DNA from: Buchnera aphidicola (Cinara strobi)
GTDB lineage: Bacteria; Pseudomonadota; Gammaproteobacteria; Enterobacterales; Enterobacteriaceae
DNA: 64,000 bases
Direction: 5' to 3'
Assembly: GCF_900560745.1 (NCBI RefSeq)
Contig: NZ_LR025085.1
Location: forward strand, 124,001-188,000
Position numbers and translations under genes: made by a program. The notes beneath the pieces are model-generated. The model ran no database searches. It was not told where the DNA came from and saw only the letters and a program-made list of their open reading frames with translations. Below, one piece after another: positions 19,461-29,316 of this stretch. Numbering within the stretch: position 1 is the first letter of the stretch; each line of letters starts with the position of its first letter.

Positions 19461-19478
19461 TAGTCTAATTTTAGACTA
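19461..19478. repeat. Inverted repeat in the ssrA-grxD divergent spacer
   Basis: Perfect arms TAGTCTAA/TTAGACTA separated by two T, followed on the plus strand by AATTATTATTTTTT. It looks like a terminator hairpin but lies between two divergent genes with nothing upstream to terminate, so it may be a relic or an operator-like site. Function unknown. Confidence 0.5.
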
Positions 19479-19570
19479 AATTATTATTTTTTATAAATTT
19501 ATAGAACAGATAAAAAATAAAAATTTTTATTTATTTTAATTTATGTTGATTAACAAGCAGGTAATTTCTA

Positions 19571-19900
19571 ATGACAGATGCTATTAAAAGAATAAAGCAA
19601 CAATTACAAGACAATAATATTGTTATATACATGAAAGGATCTCCTGAACATCCTAGTTGTGGTTTTTCTTCTCAGGCTGTTCAAGCCTTATCATCTTGTA
19701 CATCAAATTTTTTTTACGTTGATGTTTTAAAAGATTCTGATATTAGATTAGCTTTACCTAAATATTCGCAATGGCCTACTTTCCCGCAGTTATGGATTAA
19801 TAAACGCTTAATTGGTGGATGTGATATTATATTGGAAATGTTGTATAATGGAGAATTATTAAAATTAATTCAAAAATATAATATAGATAGTTCATTATAA
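19571..19900 (+). CDS. grxD: Monothiol glutaredoxin
   Basis: Monothiol glutaredoxin that carries or transfers [2Fe-2S] clusters. It has 109 residues (E. coli 115). The active site is CGFS (HPSCGFSSQAVQ), preceded by the glutathione-contact lysine in VIYMKGSP, with the cis-proline in WPTFPQLWI and the GG segment in LIGGCDIILEM. The upstream neighbour is divergent ssrA and the downstream one convergent rnt. It may work with the iron-sulfur carrier ErpA encoded at 40580-40903. Confidence 0.95.
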   Translation: MTDAIKRIKQQLQDNNIVIYMKGSPEHPSCGFSSQAVQALSSCTSNFFYVDVLKDSDIRLALPKYSQWPTFPQLWINKRLIGGCDIILEMLYNGELLKLIQKYNIDSSL

Positions 19901-19933
19901 AAATAATTTTTTAAATTATACTCATAAAATATT

Positions 19934-20599
19934 TTAAATCTCATCGTATTTTTTACGGTGAGAGGTTTGTGGTGGCCAACCTCCTAATCTTTTCCATCGG
20001 TTTACTAGTTCGCAAAATAAATGTGCTGTTTTTTTAGTATCATATAAAGCTGAATGTGCTTGTGATATATCAAAAGGAATACCTGCAATTTGACAGGCTT
20101 TTGCTAAAACTGTTTGTCCGAAAATTAATCCACTTAGTGTTGCTGTATCAAAGGTGGTAAATGGATGAAAAGGATTTTTGATTATTCCAGATCGCTTGGA
20201 TGCAGCCATTAAAAAATTATGATCAAAACTTGCATTATGTGCTACTAAAATTCCTTTCTTGCAACTATGTTCATCTATTTTTTTTCTTACTAGCCGGAAG
20301 ATGTTTTCCAATGCATTTTTTTCGCTAATAGCCCCTCTGAGAGGGTTAAATGGATCGATTTTATTAAATTCTACTGATTCTTTTTTTATAATTGATCCCT
20401 TAAAAGGTATGATGTGAAAATGTAAAGTATCAGCTATTTTTAGCCACCCTAAATGATTCATTTTTAAAGTAACAATAGCAATTTCTAATAATGCATCTGT
20501 TTTTGCATGAAAACCGGCGCTTTCTATGTCTATTACTACAGGATAAAATCCTCTAAATCGATTATTGATAGTAAAACGAGTATCTTTTTTTATGGGCAT
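19934..20599 (-). CDS. rnt: Ribonuclease T
   Basis: 3'-to-5' exoribonuclease that trims tRNA CCA ends and matures stable RNAs. It has 221 residues (E. coli 215). The DEDDh residues are visible: Asp24 and Glu26 in [10 protein letters not shown] (the usual Thr after Glu is Ser), Asp in HNASFDHNF, and His and Asp in [13 protein letters not shown]. The end [10 protein letters not shown] is family-typical. It is convergent with grxD, the usual neighbour in E. coli, and divergent from pth across a spacer with no gene. Confidence 0.96.
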   Translation of the reverse strand: MPIKKDTRFTINNRFRGFYPVVIDIESAGFHAKTDALLEIAIVTLKMNHLGWLKIADTLHFHIIPFKGSIIKKESVEFNKIDPFNPLRGAISEKNALENIFRLVRKKIDEHSCKKGILVAHNASFDHNFLMAASKRSGIIKNPFHPFTTFDTATLSGLIFGQTVLAKACQIAGIPFDISQAHSALYDTKKTAHLFCELVNRWKRLGGWPPQTSHRKKYDEI

Positions 20600-21138
20600 G
20601 GGAATCTCAATTGCAGTGTATAGTAAATATTAAGTATTGTAAGTATTTTAAAAATATAATTTTATATGTTTAGCTTGATTTATATAATTTTATGAGATTA
20701 AATAATTTTTATTTTTTATTGAAAAATAAAACTTTTATTTTAGGATTAAATATTCAATAATACGATTTTTTTTTAATTTTTTAAATTATGTTAATATTAT
20801 AGTAAATATTATTTTTAATAAAAGTTTTTTTTTAAGAATTTATTTGAATATATTAATCAAATAATCATTGATTCTTTAAAGGTATTTTATATATCTTTTA
20901 TTTTTATTATATTGTTATTATGAATCATTTATTTTTATTTTATACTATTTAGTATAAAGATTTTTAAAAACGTTATTAGATGATTAATTGATTTTTTATA
21001 TTAGAAATAAAAATAAGTTAATAAAAGATGATCATAATCAAGATTATGAGTATAATATGAATATATGATTTTATTAAAATATTTTTTAATATGTATAATT
21101 TTATTAATTACTTTGATTATTTTGAAGAGAAGGTTTTT
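20600..21138. other. Gene-free spacer between rnt and pth
   Basis: 539 bases of A/T-rich sequence between divergent genes. I see no open frame with protein-like content. A hairpin at 20939-20958 is described separately. In the Buchnera gene order I remember, sodA lies between rnt and pth, so this may be its remnant; I could not read any SodA residues in it. Confidence 0.5.
20939..20958 (+). terminator. Orphan terminator-like hairpin upstream of pth
   Basis: Inverted repeat TTTATACTA/TAGTATAAA with two bases between, followed by GATTTTT on the plus strand. No plus-strand gene now ends near it (the nearest upstream gene is on the other strand), so it may be the surviving terminator of a lost gene. 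Confidence 0.4.
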
Positions 21139-21711
21139 TTGAAAAGAATAAAAATGATTGTAGGTTTAGGAAATAAGTCCAATCAATATTATAATACACG
21201 ACATAGTGCTGGATTTTGGTTTATTGATGCAATAGCAAATTTTTATAAAACAGAATTAAAATTTAAAAAAAAATTTTATGGATATATTTCTTCTATTAAA
21301 TTACATAATAAAATTATTTATTTATTACGACCAAATTTGTTTATGAATGTTAGTGGTTATTCAGTAAAAGCTGTATCTTTATTTTATAAAATCTCATTAT
21401 CTGAAATTTTAATAGTACGAGATGAATTAAACATATTACCTGGATTTTTTAAAATAAAATATGGAAGATATCATAATGGGCACAATGGTATAAAAAGTAT
21501 TATTAATAATCTTAAAAGTGGTAGTTCTTTTTTTCAGTTATGTCTTGGAATTGGTCGTCCAAGATTTCAAGAAGATGTTTCGAAGTATGTTTTAAGTGAA
21601 CCTAATGATATAGAAGCAAAAAAAATTCATCGATTAATATTAAGATTTATTTTTTTTACTAAAGAAAATATATATAAGAAAGAATTTTTAAAAAGCAAAA
21701 TTGTTCTATAA
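21139..21711 (+). CDS. pth: Peptidyl-tRNA hydrolase
   Basis: Frees tRNA from peptidyl-tRNA dropped by ribosomes. I start at TTG 21139, five bases after AGAGAAGG, giving MKRIKMIVGLGN like E. coli MTIKLIVGLAN and 190 residues (E. coli 194). An ATG at 21154 is the alternative, with a weaker ribosome-binding site; the longer frame from 21091 has no homology. The catalytic His is in NTRHSAGFWF and the acidic residue in VRDELNI. The usual GNPG and RHN signatures read GNKS and RHS. FMNVSGYSV and GHNGIKSII are intact. It lies 65 bases before ychF. Confidence 0.92.
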   Translation: MKRIKMIVGLGNKSNQYYNTRHSAGFWFIDAIANFYKTELKFKKKFYGYISSIKLHNKIIYLLRPNLFMNVSGYSVKAVSLFYKISLSEILIVRDELNILPGFFKIKYGRYHNGHNGIKSIINNLKSGSSFFQLCLGIGRPRFQEDVSKYVLSEPNDIEAKKIHRLILRFIFFTKENIYKKEFLKSKIVL

Positions 21712-21776
21712 AAGAATCAAAAATTTTTTATTTTCTGTGTTGTTTTTATTTATTAATTTGATAGGTATAAATTATT

Positions 21777-22865
21777 GTGGTATATAAATTTGGTATTATA
21801 GGATTACCTAATGTAGGAAAATCAGCATTATTTAATAAAATAACAAAATTGAATGTTCCGTCAAAAAATTTTCCTTTTTGTACTATTAATCCAAATATAG
21901 GGATAATATCTGTTCCAGATGATAGATTAGAGAAAATTGCACATTGTGTCTCATCAACTACTATAGTTCATAGTTTAGTTAAACTAATTGATATTGCTGG
22001 TTTAGTTAAAGGCGCCTCTACTGGAGAAGGGCTAGGAAATCAATTTTTAGAAAAAATTAGAGAATGTCACGCTATTATACATGTAACACGATTTTTTAAA
22101 AGTAATAACATTACTCATATATATGAAAAGGTTGATCCAATTCGTGATGTTGAGATTATTAATTCGGAATTGTTATTATCTGATTTTTCTGTGTGTAATA
22201 AGATTATTAAGAAACTTTTAGTAAATAAAGCTCCTCATCAAAAAAATAAAGATTTAACAATTAATTTAATACAGCTGTGTATATCTCATTTACAGAGAGG
22301 TATATTCCTAAAAGATATAGCGTTTACAGAAGAAGAATTGGAAATATTAAAACAATTTCGGTTCTTAACTTTTAAGCCTATGATTTATGTTTTAAATTTA
22401 GAATGTAATTTAGATTGTAATTTTGATATAAGTAAATTTATTCAATCTGCTCAATTAGATCCATCTATTATTTTTCCTATTTTTGTAGAGAGTCTAGATA
22501 GTAATAATTGTAATACTGTGAATAAAAAAACACGTGTCAATAATATTGATATAATAAAGTATACTGATTGTAATGAAATTATTAAAAAATTATGTAATTT
22601 TTTAAATTTAAAGACTTTTTTTACAGCAGGAAAGAAAGAAGTACGAGCATGGATGTTTAAGTCTGGGAGTACTGTTCTTCAAGGAGCTCGATTTCTTCAT
22701 ACTGATTTTTTTAGAGGATTTATTAGGGCTCAGGTTGTTTCGTATCATGATTTTATACGAATGAAGAGTATTCGCTCTATTAAAGAGTGTGGAAAAATGC
22801 GAAGTGAAGGAAAAAAATATATTATACAAGACGGTGATATTATTCACTTTTTATTTAATATTTAA
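21777..22865 (+). CDS. ychF: Redox-responsive ATPase YchF (OLA1 family)
   Basis: Obg-related P-loop protein that binds the ribosome and prefers ATP to GTP. It has 362 residues (E. coli 363). G1 is GLPNVGKS, G2 contains NFPFCTINPN, G3 is DIAGLVKGASTGEGLGNQFL, and the NxxE motif that replaces the GTP-specific NKxD is in YVLNLECNLD. The TGS-like C-terminal domain holds HTDFFRGFIRAQVVS and GKMRSEGKKYIIQDGD. The start is GTG at 21777, aligned with the E. coli N-terminus. It follows pth, its partner in many enterobacteria. A strong hairpin lies about 40 bases past the stop. Confidence 0.95.
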   Translation: MVYKFGIIGLPNVGKSALFNKITKLNVPSKNFPFCTINPNIGIISVPDDRLEKIAHCVSSTTIVHSLVKLIDIAGLVKGASTGEGLGNQFLEKIRECHAIIHVTRFFKSNNITHIYEKVDPIRDVEIINSELLLSDFSVCNKIIKKLLVNKAPHQKNKDLTINLIQLCISHLQRGIFLKDIAFTEEELEILKQFRFLTFKPMIYVLNLECNLDCNFDISKFIQSAQLDPSIIFPIFVESLDSNNCNTVNKKTRVNNIDIIKYTDCNEIIKKLCNFLNLKTFFTAGKKEVRAWMFKSGSTVLQGARFLHTDFFRGFIRAQVVSYHDFIRMKSIRSIKECGKMRSEGKKYIIQDGDIIHFLFNI

Positions 22866-22906
22866 AATAAAATTTAAAGATAATTTATTTTATTTTCATT
22901 AGTAGT

Positions 22907-22941
22907 CATTTAGAGAGTAAATATATTTACCTCTCTAAATG
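22907..22941. terminator. Strong hairpin between convergent ychF and thrC
   Basis: Perfect 11-bp stem CATTTAGAGAG/CTCTCTAAATG; the 13-base loop contains a further TAAAT/ATTTA pairing. On the plus strand GTTATTTTTT follows, so it is a good Rho-independent terminator for ychF. On the minus strand it lies just past the thrC stop and can also end thrABC. Confidence 0.8.
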
Positions 22942-22949
22942 GTTATTTT

Positions 22950-24242
22950 TTAAATTTGAGTTAATAGAAAGTTTTTTAATTTTAAAAAATTTGGCTTCAT
23001 ATGGTATGAAATATTTTTTAAATTAATTCTTGATTGTAAGGATTCTGGAAGCGATAACTTTATATTTAATGCTTTTTCTACAGTATCTTGAAATTTGGAG
23101 GGATGTGCTGTTCCTAGAAATAATCCGAAATTTTCTTTTGTAATATTTTTTTTTAGTATTCTATATGCTATAGCTGCATGTGGTTCTGAAATATATCCAA
23201 TTTTATATAATTCCTTAAGTGTTTTAATAGTTTTTTTATCAGATACACTATCAGATATTAAATTACTTATATTCCATTTTTTTCTTTTAAATAGTTCTTC
23301 TACTCGCGGCCAATTATTAGGTTGACTGATATCCATAGCGTTTGAAATCGTAGATATTGTTTTTTTCGGATCCCAGATACCTTTTTTTAAAAATCTTGGA
23401 ACAGTATCATTAGAGTTTGTAGCAGCAATAAAGGATTGAATGGGTAATCCTAGTGATTTTGCAATTAATCCTGCAGTTAAATTTCCAAAATTACCGCATG
23501 GAATAGAAATTACAATTTTATTATGATATTTTTCAGGTATTAATGCAAATGCTTCAAAATAATAACAAATTTGGGCTAATAATCTACTAATATTAATTGA
23601 ATTAGCGGAATTTAATCCAATGTTTTTTTTTAATTGCTTGTCATTAAAAGATTGTTTTACTAAACACTGGCAGTCATCAAAACTTCCATCAATAGCAATT
23701 GTATGTATATTTTTTCCTAATGTACAAAATAATTTTTCTTGTAATGAACTAATTCTTCCTTTGGGATATAAAATAACAACACGAATATTATTCATGCAGT
23801 AAAATGCATGAGCTACTGCTGCTCCAGTGTCCCCCGAAGTAGCTGTTAATATTGTCATGGTAGAGTTTTTATTTTTCCAGTAAGATAGCATTTGAGCCAT
23901 AAATCTTGCTCCAAAATCTTTAAAAGCTAAAGTTGGACCATGAAATAACTCTAAACAAGAAATGTTATTAGTAACAGGAATAATAGTAGGTTTTTTAAAA
24001 TTAAACGCTAATTTTACTTGTTTTTTAAGGTTTGTAAATGATATTTCATCTGATATAAAGTGTGATAGTATATGTGTGCTTCTTGTAATAAAATCCATTT
24101 TTATTAAATCATGTAATACCTGTGAGTTAAATTTTGGTAAATATTTTGGAAAAAATAATCCTTGTTTTTTTCCTAACCCGTACTGAATAGCATCTAAAAA
24201 ACTAACTTCTTCTTTTTTTTCTTTTAAATTATATAGTTTCAT
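22950..24242 (-). CDS. thrC: Threonine synthase
   Basis: PLP enzyme converting O-phosphohomoserine to threonine, an essential amino acid for the aphid. It has 430 residues (E. coli 428). The PLP lysine is in GPTLAFKDFGARF, with TATSGDTGAAVAHAF and the phosphate-binding SIPCGNFGNLTAG. The family N-terminus MKLYNLKEKKEEVSF aligns. It is the third gene of thrABC, starting 8 bases after thrB. Confidence 0.97.
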   Translation of the reverse strand: MKLYNLKEKKEEVSFLDAIQYGLGKKQGLFFPKYLPKFNSQVLHDLIKMDFITRSTHILSHFISDEISFTNLKKQVKLAFNFKKPTIIPVTNNISCLELFHGPTLAFKDFGARFMAQMLSYWKNKNSTMTILTATSGDTGAAVAHAFYCMNNIRVVILYPKGRISSLQEKLFCTLGKNIHTIAIDGSFDDCQCLVKQSFNDKQLKKNIGLNSANSINISRLLAQICYYFEAFALIPEKYHNKIVISIPCGNFGNLTAGLIAKSLGLPIQSFIAATNSNDTVPRFLKKGIWDPKKTISTISNAMDISQPNNWPRVEELFKRKKWNISNLISDSVSDKKTIKTLKELYKIGYISEPHAAIAYRILKKNITKENFGLFLGTAHPSKFQDTVEKALNIKLSLPESLQSRINLKNISYHMKPNFLKLKNFLLTQI

Positions 24243-24250
24243 AATTAAAC

Positions 24251-25177
24251 CTAGATTCTTCTAGCTCCTAATTTATCAATTTTGCAAATATATACAAATC
24301 CAGATTTATTGTTAATATAATTTTTTTCTAACCATATTTTTATTTTTTTTGCGATTTTTAGGTTTGAGCATATTGAAAATAAAGTAGGTCCAGAACCTGA
24401 TATATGACACGAAAGTGCTCCTAATTTTTTTATTTCGCTTTTTATTTTTAAAAAATTTGGTATTAATGGAATTCTATACGGTTCTGCAATTTCATCAATC
24501 ATGACTTGAATTGCTAATTCAGATTTATTAGTATGTAGCGCATGAATAAAAGTAGATAAATTGCGACTATTTTTAATACATATTTCTTTTTTGTATTTTA
24601 GTGGTAAAATTTTTCTTGCTATAGAAGTAGATACCGTGCTTCCAGGCCAAGCAATAACCCATAACCAATGATTGAATATAGGCAAATTTTGCGTTACTGG
24701 TGTTGTATCATCTGCAATTAATTGTAATCCACCTAGATAACATGGAGCTACATTATCATAATGAATTCCACCTGATATAAATCCTTCTATTTTTCCCATA
24801 ATATTTATTAATTCTATTTGGGTTAGTTTTGTTTTATAAAATTTATTAAGTGCTAGAACGCTTGCTACTATAGAAGAGGCGCTTGATCCTAAACCCGATC
24901 CGATTGGCATATTTTTTTCTAACGTTATTAATACAGGTTTAATGATTTTTATTTTTTTATTAAAAATATTCCATGCTTTCCAGGTAATATTATCTTTCAT
25001 ATTGATAGGTAATTGATTGGAAAAATTTCCATAATTTTTTATTTTAAAAGTTTTTGATGATTGTACTGATACACAATCTCCTAACAAAGAACCGTCTATT
25101 GGCATAATAGCAGCCCCTAAAATATCAAAACCAACACCAACATTTCCAATAGACGCAGGTGCATAAATTTTTATCAT
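24251..25177 (-). CDS. thrB: Homoserine kinase
   Basis: GHMP-family kinase phosphorylating homoserine. It has 308 residues (E. coli 310). Motif 1 is APASIGNVGVGFDILG, motif 2 (ATP loop) MPIGSGLGSSASSIVA, and motif 3 near the end SCHISGSGPTLFSI. It is the second gene of the thr operon, with a 21-base gap from thrA and an 8-base gap to thrC. Confidence 0.97.
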   Translation of the reverse strand: MIKIYAPASIGNVGVGFDILGAAIMPIDGSLLGDCVSVQSSKTFKIKNYGNFSNQLPINMKDNITWKAWNIFNKKIKIIKPVLITLEKNMPIGSGLGSSASSIVASVLALNKFYKTKLTQIELINIMGKIEGFISGGIHYDNVAPCYLGGLQLIADDTTPVTQNLPIFNHWLWVIAWPGSTVSTSIARKILPLKYKKEICIKNSRNLSTFIHALHTNKSELAIQVMIDEIAEPYRIPLIPNFLKIKSEIKKLGALSCHISGSGPTLFSICSNLKIAKKIKIWLEKNYINNKSGFVYICKIDKLGARRI

Positions 25178-25198
25178 TATTTTTTTAAACTCGCAATA

Positions 25199-27652
25199 TT
25201 ATAATATAATACGTAATAAATCAGAGAAAATACCAGATGCTGTTACAATATTCCCGGCTCCATATCCGCGTAGTATTAAAGGAATTGGGTTATAATATTT
25301 TGTATAAAAAACAAATATATTTTCTCCATTTTTTATATGATATAAAGGACTATTTTTTTTTACAGCATGTATTGTAACGCTACAAGCTCCATTTTTTTCA
25401 ATAGTACCAATGAATCGTAATACTTTTTTTTCATTTTTAGCTTTTTTGACTTTTTCAAAAAATAAATTATTTAGTTTTTTTAATTTTGATAAAAATATTT
25501 TTTTATTACGTATTTCTTTAAAAGAGTCAGGTAATATTTTTTCTACTTTTATATCTGATAATTCTAATTTATATCCAGCTTCTCTTGCTAAAATCAGTAG
25601 TTTTCTTGCAACATCTGTCCCAATGAGATCATCTTTTGGATTAGGTTCTGTAAATCCTAATTTTTGAGCTTTTTGAACTGATTCAGATAATGTGTTTCCA
25701 TGATCTAATTGCCCAAATATATATGACATGGATCCTGAAAGAATACCTTGAAATTTAATTAATTTATCTCCAGAATCCAGTAGATTCTTTAGATTATGAA
25801 TAATCGGTAATCCAGCTCCTACGTGAGTTTCGTAAAAAAATTTTTTTTTATATATTTTAGCTGTTTCTCTAACTTGAAGATATTTAGAAAAGATAGATGC
25901 ATTAGATTTTTTATTAGCTGTTATAATATGAAATCCAGATTTAAGAATGTAACTATATTGATTCGAAATGTTTTGGCTAGCAGTACAGTCTATTAAAATA
26001 GGGTTTATCAGACCATATTTTTTTGGAAAAGTTAAAACTTTGTCTAGATTAAAAAATTTTTTAGATTGGTTCAGCCTGTTTTCCCATGTATTTAAATCAA
26101 TAGTATTTTTATTTAGAATATAATTTTTTGAATTAGCTATAAGATTAATATTGAGTTGTATGGATTTTTTTTCAAGTATATAATATTGATTTGAAAATAT
26201 TTTTAATAATTCCTTCCCTACTCCTCCAACTCCGATTAAAAAAATATTAATTAATTTAATATTATGAATAATCAAGTTATGTATTTTTTCTATTATAGGA
26301 ATAATTTTTTTATCTTTTAATACTATCGATAATGATATATCAGGTACATTTTGTGATATAGAAAATATCTTTGTGTTAAAACTTTGTACGATTAAACATA
26401 TTTTTTTTAAAATACTAGAGTAATATTTTTTTATATTAGATCCAATTATAGATATAATACTAAAACCTTTTAAAGTAAAAATAGGTTTTAAGAGTTTTTT
26501 ATCTAATTCTAATTGAAGAGTATTTTCTATTTTTTTTTGAGTAATTATTAAAAAATTTTTTTTTATATAAAAACTAACAGTATTTTCTGCAATAGAATTA
26601 TTAAATAAATATGTAATAATGTTATTTGAAGATAAGCATTGAAGTATTTTATACGTAATATTGTTTATATTAAAATTTTTAGTTCCAAAAATTTTAATTA
26701 AAACAATTTTTTTAATATATGTAATCCCCTGGACTACGCTCGATCTATCTATTTTTTTATTTCTAATGATGGTTCCAGGATAATTTGGATTATTAGTATT
26801 TTTAATAATACATGGAATATTATTGCTTTTCAGAGGTTTTATTGAAAATGGATGTATGACTTTAGCTCCTAGCCATGATAAAGCTGAAGCTTCCCTATAT
26901 GTTATTTCTGATATAATTTTGGCTGTTAATATGATATTAGGGTCAACTGTGTAAATACCATTGACATCTGTCCATATTTCACATACTTCAGAATTCATGC
27001 AGACTGATAATACTGCTGCAGAATAGTCAGATCCATTTCGTCCTAATAATACTAGTTCTCCTGCTTGGTTTCCTGCAATAAATCCGGGCATTAGAATAAT
27101 ATTTTTTTTTGAAATATTTATTTTTTTAAAAATTTTTTTTGATTTTTCTATTTTGACGATAGCATTAAGGTAATCGTTGGTAGCTACTATTGATGTTATA
27201 GGATTAATTTCGGTGATACTATATCCTTTTGTTTTTAATAACTCTTTCATTAAAATTACTGATATAATTTCCCCGGTACTAATTATTTGAGCTTGAATAT
27301 TTTGGTTACATTTTTTAAGTAATTTTATTTTATCAAAAATATCATGTAGTTTATGAAATTTTTTATTTATTTTTTTGTATATCGTTTCTAGGGGGTATTG
27401 ATTGTATGATTTATGAATGTCTTTTATTAATTTTAAAAAAAAATTTTTTATATAAATAAGTTCATCAACTGGATTTTTTATTTTTTTTATACATTTTTTT
27501 ATGGATTTTTCTAATTTATTTGTAATAGTTGCTGGGGCTGATAATACAATTGATACTTGATCATTTTTAAATTTTTTGATAATTATAGAAGATACTTGTA
27601 TAAATTTTTCTGCATTTGCAAGCGATGTCCCCCCAAATTTTAATGTTTTCAT
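25199..27652 (-). CDS. thrA: Bifunctional aspartokinase/homoserine dehydrogenase I
   Basis: Catalyses the first and third steps of the aspartate-to-threonine pathway. It has 817 residues (E. coli 820). The kinase domain starts MKTLKFGGTSLANAEKF and holds LLGRNGSDYSAAVLS and SWLGAKVIHPFSIKPL. The linking ACT domains (about residues 310-460) are lysine- and isoleucine-rich and drifted. The dehydrogenase domain starts at FLIGVGGVGKELL, with ITANKKSNAS, ETHVGAGLPIIHNL, FQGILSGSMSYIFG and EPNPKDDLIGTDVARKLLIL. No threonine/isoleucine-rich leader peptide or attenuator is visible upstream, so attenuation seems lost; feedback sensitivity cannot be judged. Confidence 0.97.
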   Translation of the reverse strand: MKTLKFGGTSLANAEKFIQVSSIIIKKFKNDQVSIVLSAPATITNKLEKSIKKCIKKIKNPVDELIYIKNFFLKLIKDIHKSYNQYPLETIYKKINKKFHKLHDIFDKIKLLKKCNQNIQAQIISTGEIISVILMKELLKTKGYSITEINPITSIVATNDYLNAIVKIEKSKKIFKKINISKKNIILMPGFIAGNQAGELVLLGRNGSDYSAAVLSVCMNSEVCEIWTDVNGIYTVDPNIILTAKIISEITYREASALSWLGAKVIHPFSIKPLKSNNIPCIIKNTNNPNYPGTIIRNKKIDRSSVVQGITYIKKIVLIKIFGTKNFNINNITYKILQCLSSNNIITYLFNNSIAENTVSFYIKKNFLIITQKKIENTLQLELDKKLLKPIFTLKGFSIISIIGSNIKKYYSSILKKICLIVQSFNTKIFSISQNVPDISLSIVLKDKKIIPIIEKIHNLIIHNIKLINIFLIGVGGVGKELLKIFSNQYYILEKKSIQLNINLIANSKNYILNKNTIDLNTWENRLNQSKKFFNLDKVLTFPKKYGLINPILIDCTASQNISNQYSYILKSGFHIITANKKSNASIFSKYLQVRETAKIYKKKFFYETHVGAGLPIIHNLKNLLDSGDKLIKFQGILSGSMSYIFGQLDHGNTLSESVQKAQKLGFTEPNPKDDLIGTDVARKLLILAREAGYKLELSDIKVEKILPDSFKEIRNKKIFLSKLKKLNNLFFEKVKKAKNEKKVLRFIGTIEKNGACSVTIHAVKKNSPLYHIKNGENIFVFYTKYYNPIPLILRGYGAGNIVTASGIFSDLLRIIL

Positions 27653-28110
27653 GCATTTAATCTCATTTAAAATGATTGTTTAGATTTTTTTTTAATGTTT
27701 TTAATGTTAAATTAACCAATTTTTACTATAATAGTGATAGTATTTTGATTTTTTTAAGTGATATGTGAAAATTTTAGAATAAAGTATTTTTATTTTTCAA
27801 TGATATTCTTGATAAATAAATATATTGTTAAGAAATTTAATAAATTGTATCATATTTTCTAATATTTTTCTTTTTTTTTAATAAATTTACATTAAAATAA
27901 TTAAATAAGAATAATTTTTATATGCAAGAGTTAATAATTTTTTAATTTTCAGGTAGGTATTTATTTGTAAAAATTTTATCTAGAAATTTTAAGCGTTCAT
28001 TTGTAATGATATTTCAAGATTATAAATATTTTTTTAGAAAGGGTTTATGTTTCTTAATTTGTATAGAAATTTATTTTTATTTTTTTAATAAAGTTTATAT
28101 AAATATATAT
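27653..28110. other. Gene-free spacer upstream of thrABC
   Basis: 458 bases between the pcnB stop and the thrA start, both on the minus strand. It must hold the thr promoter. I looked for a thrL-like leader frame and an attenuator stem and saw neither, nor any open frame with recognisable protein content. Confidence 0.5.
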
Positions 28111-29316
28111 TTAAGAAAAAATGTATTTTTTATTCAAAGAAAGTATAATTCTTTTTAGTTTTATTTGATTTTCTATTTTGGACCGCAAGTATAGCAATTC
28201 GAGTGAATAATAAAATATATTGTTTTTTATAATTTTTTTAGTTTTATTTTTTTTTATTTTTTCTATTTCTATTTGTAAGTTCCAGATTTTTTCAATTTTT
28301 AATGAAATATTTTTAGGTATTCCTATAGAAATTGAATATTTTTTTAGAATATAGTGCATAGAAAGAGAATATATTTTAAAATAATTCAGTGTAGTTTTAG
28401 TTGATAATATTTTTATATTATCAGTTAAAGGATACCATAGAAATAGTGAAAATAAAAATGATGGACAACGTATTTTCATAGAAGAATCAATTTTTTTTAG
28501 TCCGTATATAATAATATTTTTTAGAAATATTGAGTTTTTTTTACTAAGAGTTTTACATAAAAAAGGTAACAAGAAAGAGATTAAATAATATTTTTGTAAC
28601 TGAATATACGTTAAATAGCCATGTCCAAAACAAAACAATTTTATTGACTCATTAAATAATCTAGCAGATGGTATTTTTTTTAAAAGGTGAGATAATTGTA
28701 TAATTGGTTTTTCAGTTTTTTTATCTATATTCATGCGTAATCTTACTGAAAATCTAATGACTCGTAACATACGTACGGGATCTTCTTTATACCGTTTTTC
28801 TGCATTACCAATAAGTCGTATTTGTTTTGATTTTATATCTTTAATTCCTCCAACATAATCGCGAATTCCAAAATCTTGAATACTATAATATAATGCATTA
28901 ACTGTTAAATCTCTTCGGTAGGCATCTTCTTCAATTTTTCCGAATGTATTATTAAGTAATAAAATTCTATTTTTTTTTTTTCTTGAATAGTTATATAAAA
29001 GTTTATTTTCAATATTTCGATTATGAGCTCTAAATGTCGATACTTCAATAATTTCACTTTTAAAGATTAGATGAGCAATAATAAATCGACGCCCTATTAA
29101 TCGACAATTTTTAAATAGTTTTCTAATTTCACTAGGCCTTGCATTAGTAGCAATATCGAAATCTTTAGGTTTTTTTCCTAGTAATAAATCTCTAACCCCT
29201 CCGCCTACTAAATATGCTTCATATCCTAGCTTGTTCAGTCTGTATAATACTTTCATGGCATTTCTACTAATTTTTTTTTGGGATATATTATGATTTTTTT
29301 TTATAATAAGATTCAT
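28111..29316 (-). CDS. pcnB: Poly(A) polymerase I
   Basis: Adds poly(A) tails to RNA, promoting its decay. It has 401 residues (E. coli 465). The nucleotidyltransferase motif LVGGGVRDLLLGKKPKDFDI carries the catalytic Asp pair, followed by RLIGRRFIIAHLIF, EEDAYRRDLTVNALYY, RDYVGGIKDI and YKEDPVRMLRVIRF. The basic Arg-rich C-terminal tail of E. coli is missing, which may weaken RNA binding. A T12 run at 28970-28981 (A12 in the gene) lies in frame. A 14-base palindrome sits where the ribosome-binding site should be. A CCA-adding enzyme is the usual alternative for this family, but the N-terminal alignment is PcnB-specific. Confidence 0.93.
   Translation of the reverse strand: MNLIIKKNHNISQKKISRNAMKVLYRLNKLGYEAYLVGGGVRDLLLGKKPKDFDIATNARPSEIRKLFKNCRLIGRRFIIAHLIFKSEIIEVSTFRAHNRNIENKLLYNYSRKKKNRILLLNNTFGKIEEDAYRRDLTVNALYYSIQDFGIRDYVGGIKDIKSKQIRLIGNAEKRYKEDPVRMLRVIRFSVRLRMNIDKKTEKPIIQLSHLLKKIPSARLFNESIKLFCFGHGYLTYIQLQKYYLISFLLPFLCKTLSKKNSIFLKNIIIYGLKKIDSSMKIRCPSFLFSLFLWYPLTDNIKILSTKTTLNYFKIYSLSMHYILKKYSISIGIPKNISLKIEKIWNLQIEIEKIKKNKTKKIIKNNIFYYSLELLYLRSKIENQIKLKRIILSLNKKYIFS

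Noticed and set aside
27653-27800. Possible thr operon leader peptide and attenuator
   Set aside because: No short frame rich in Thr/Ile codons and no alternative stem pairs ending in a T run upstream of thrA.
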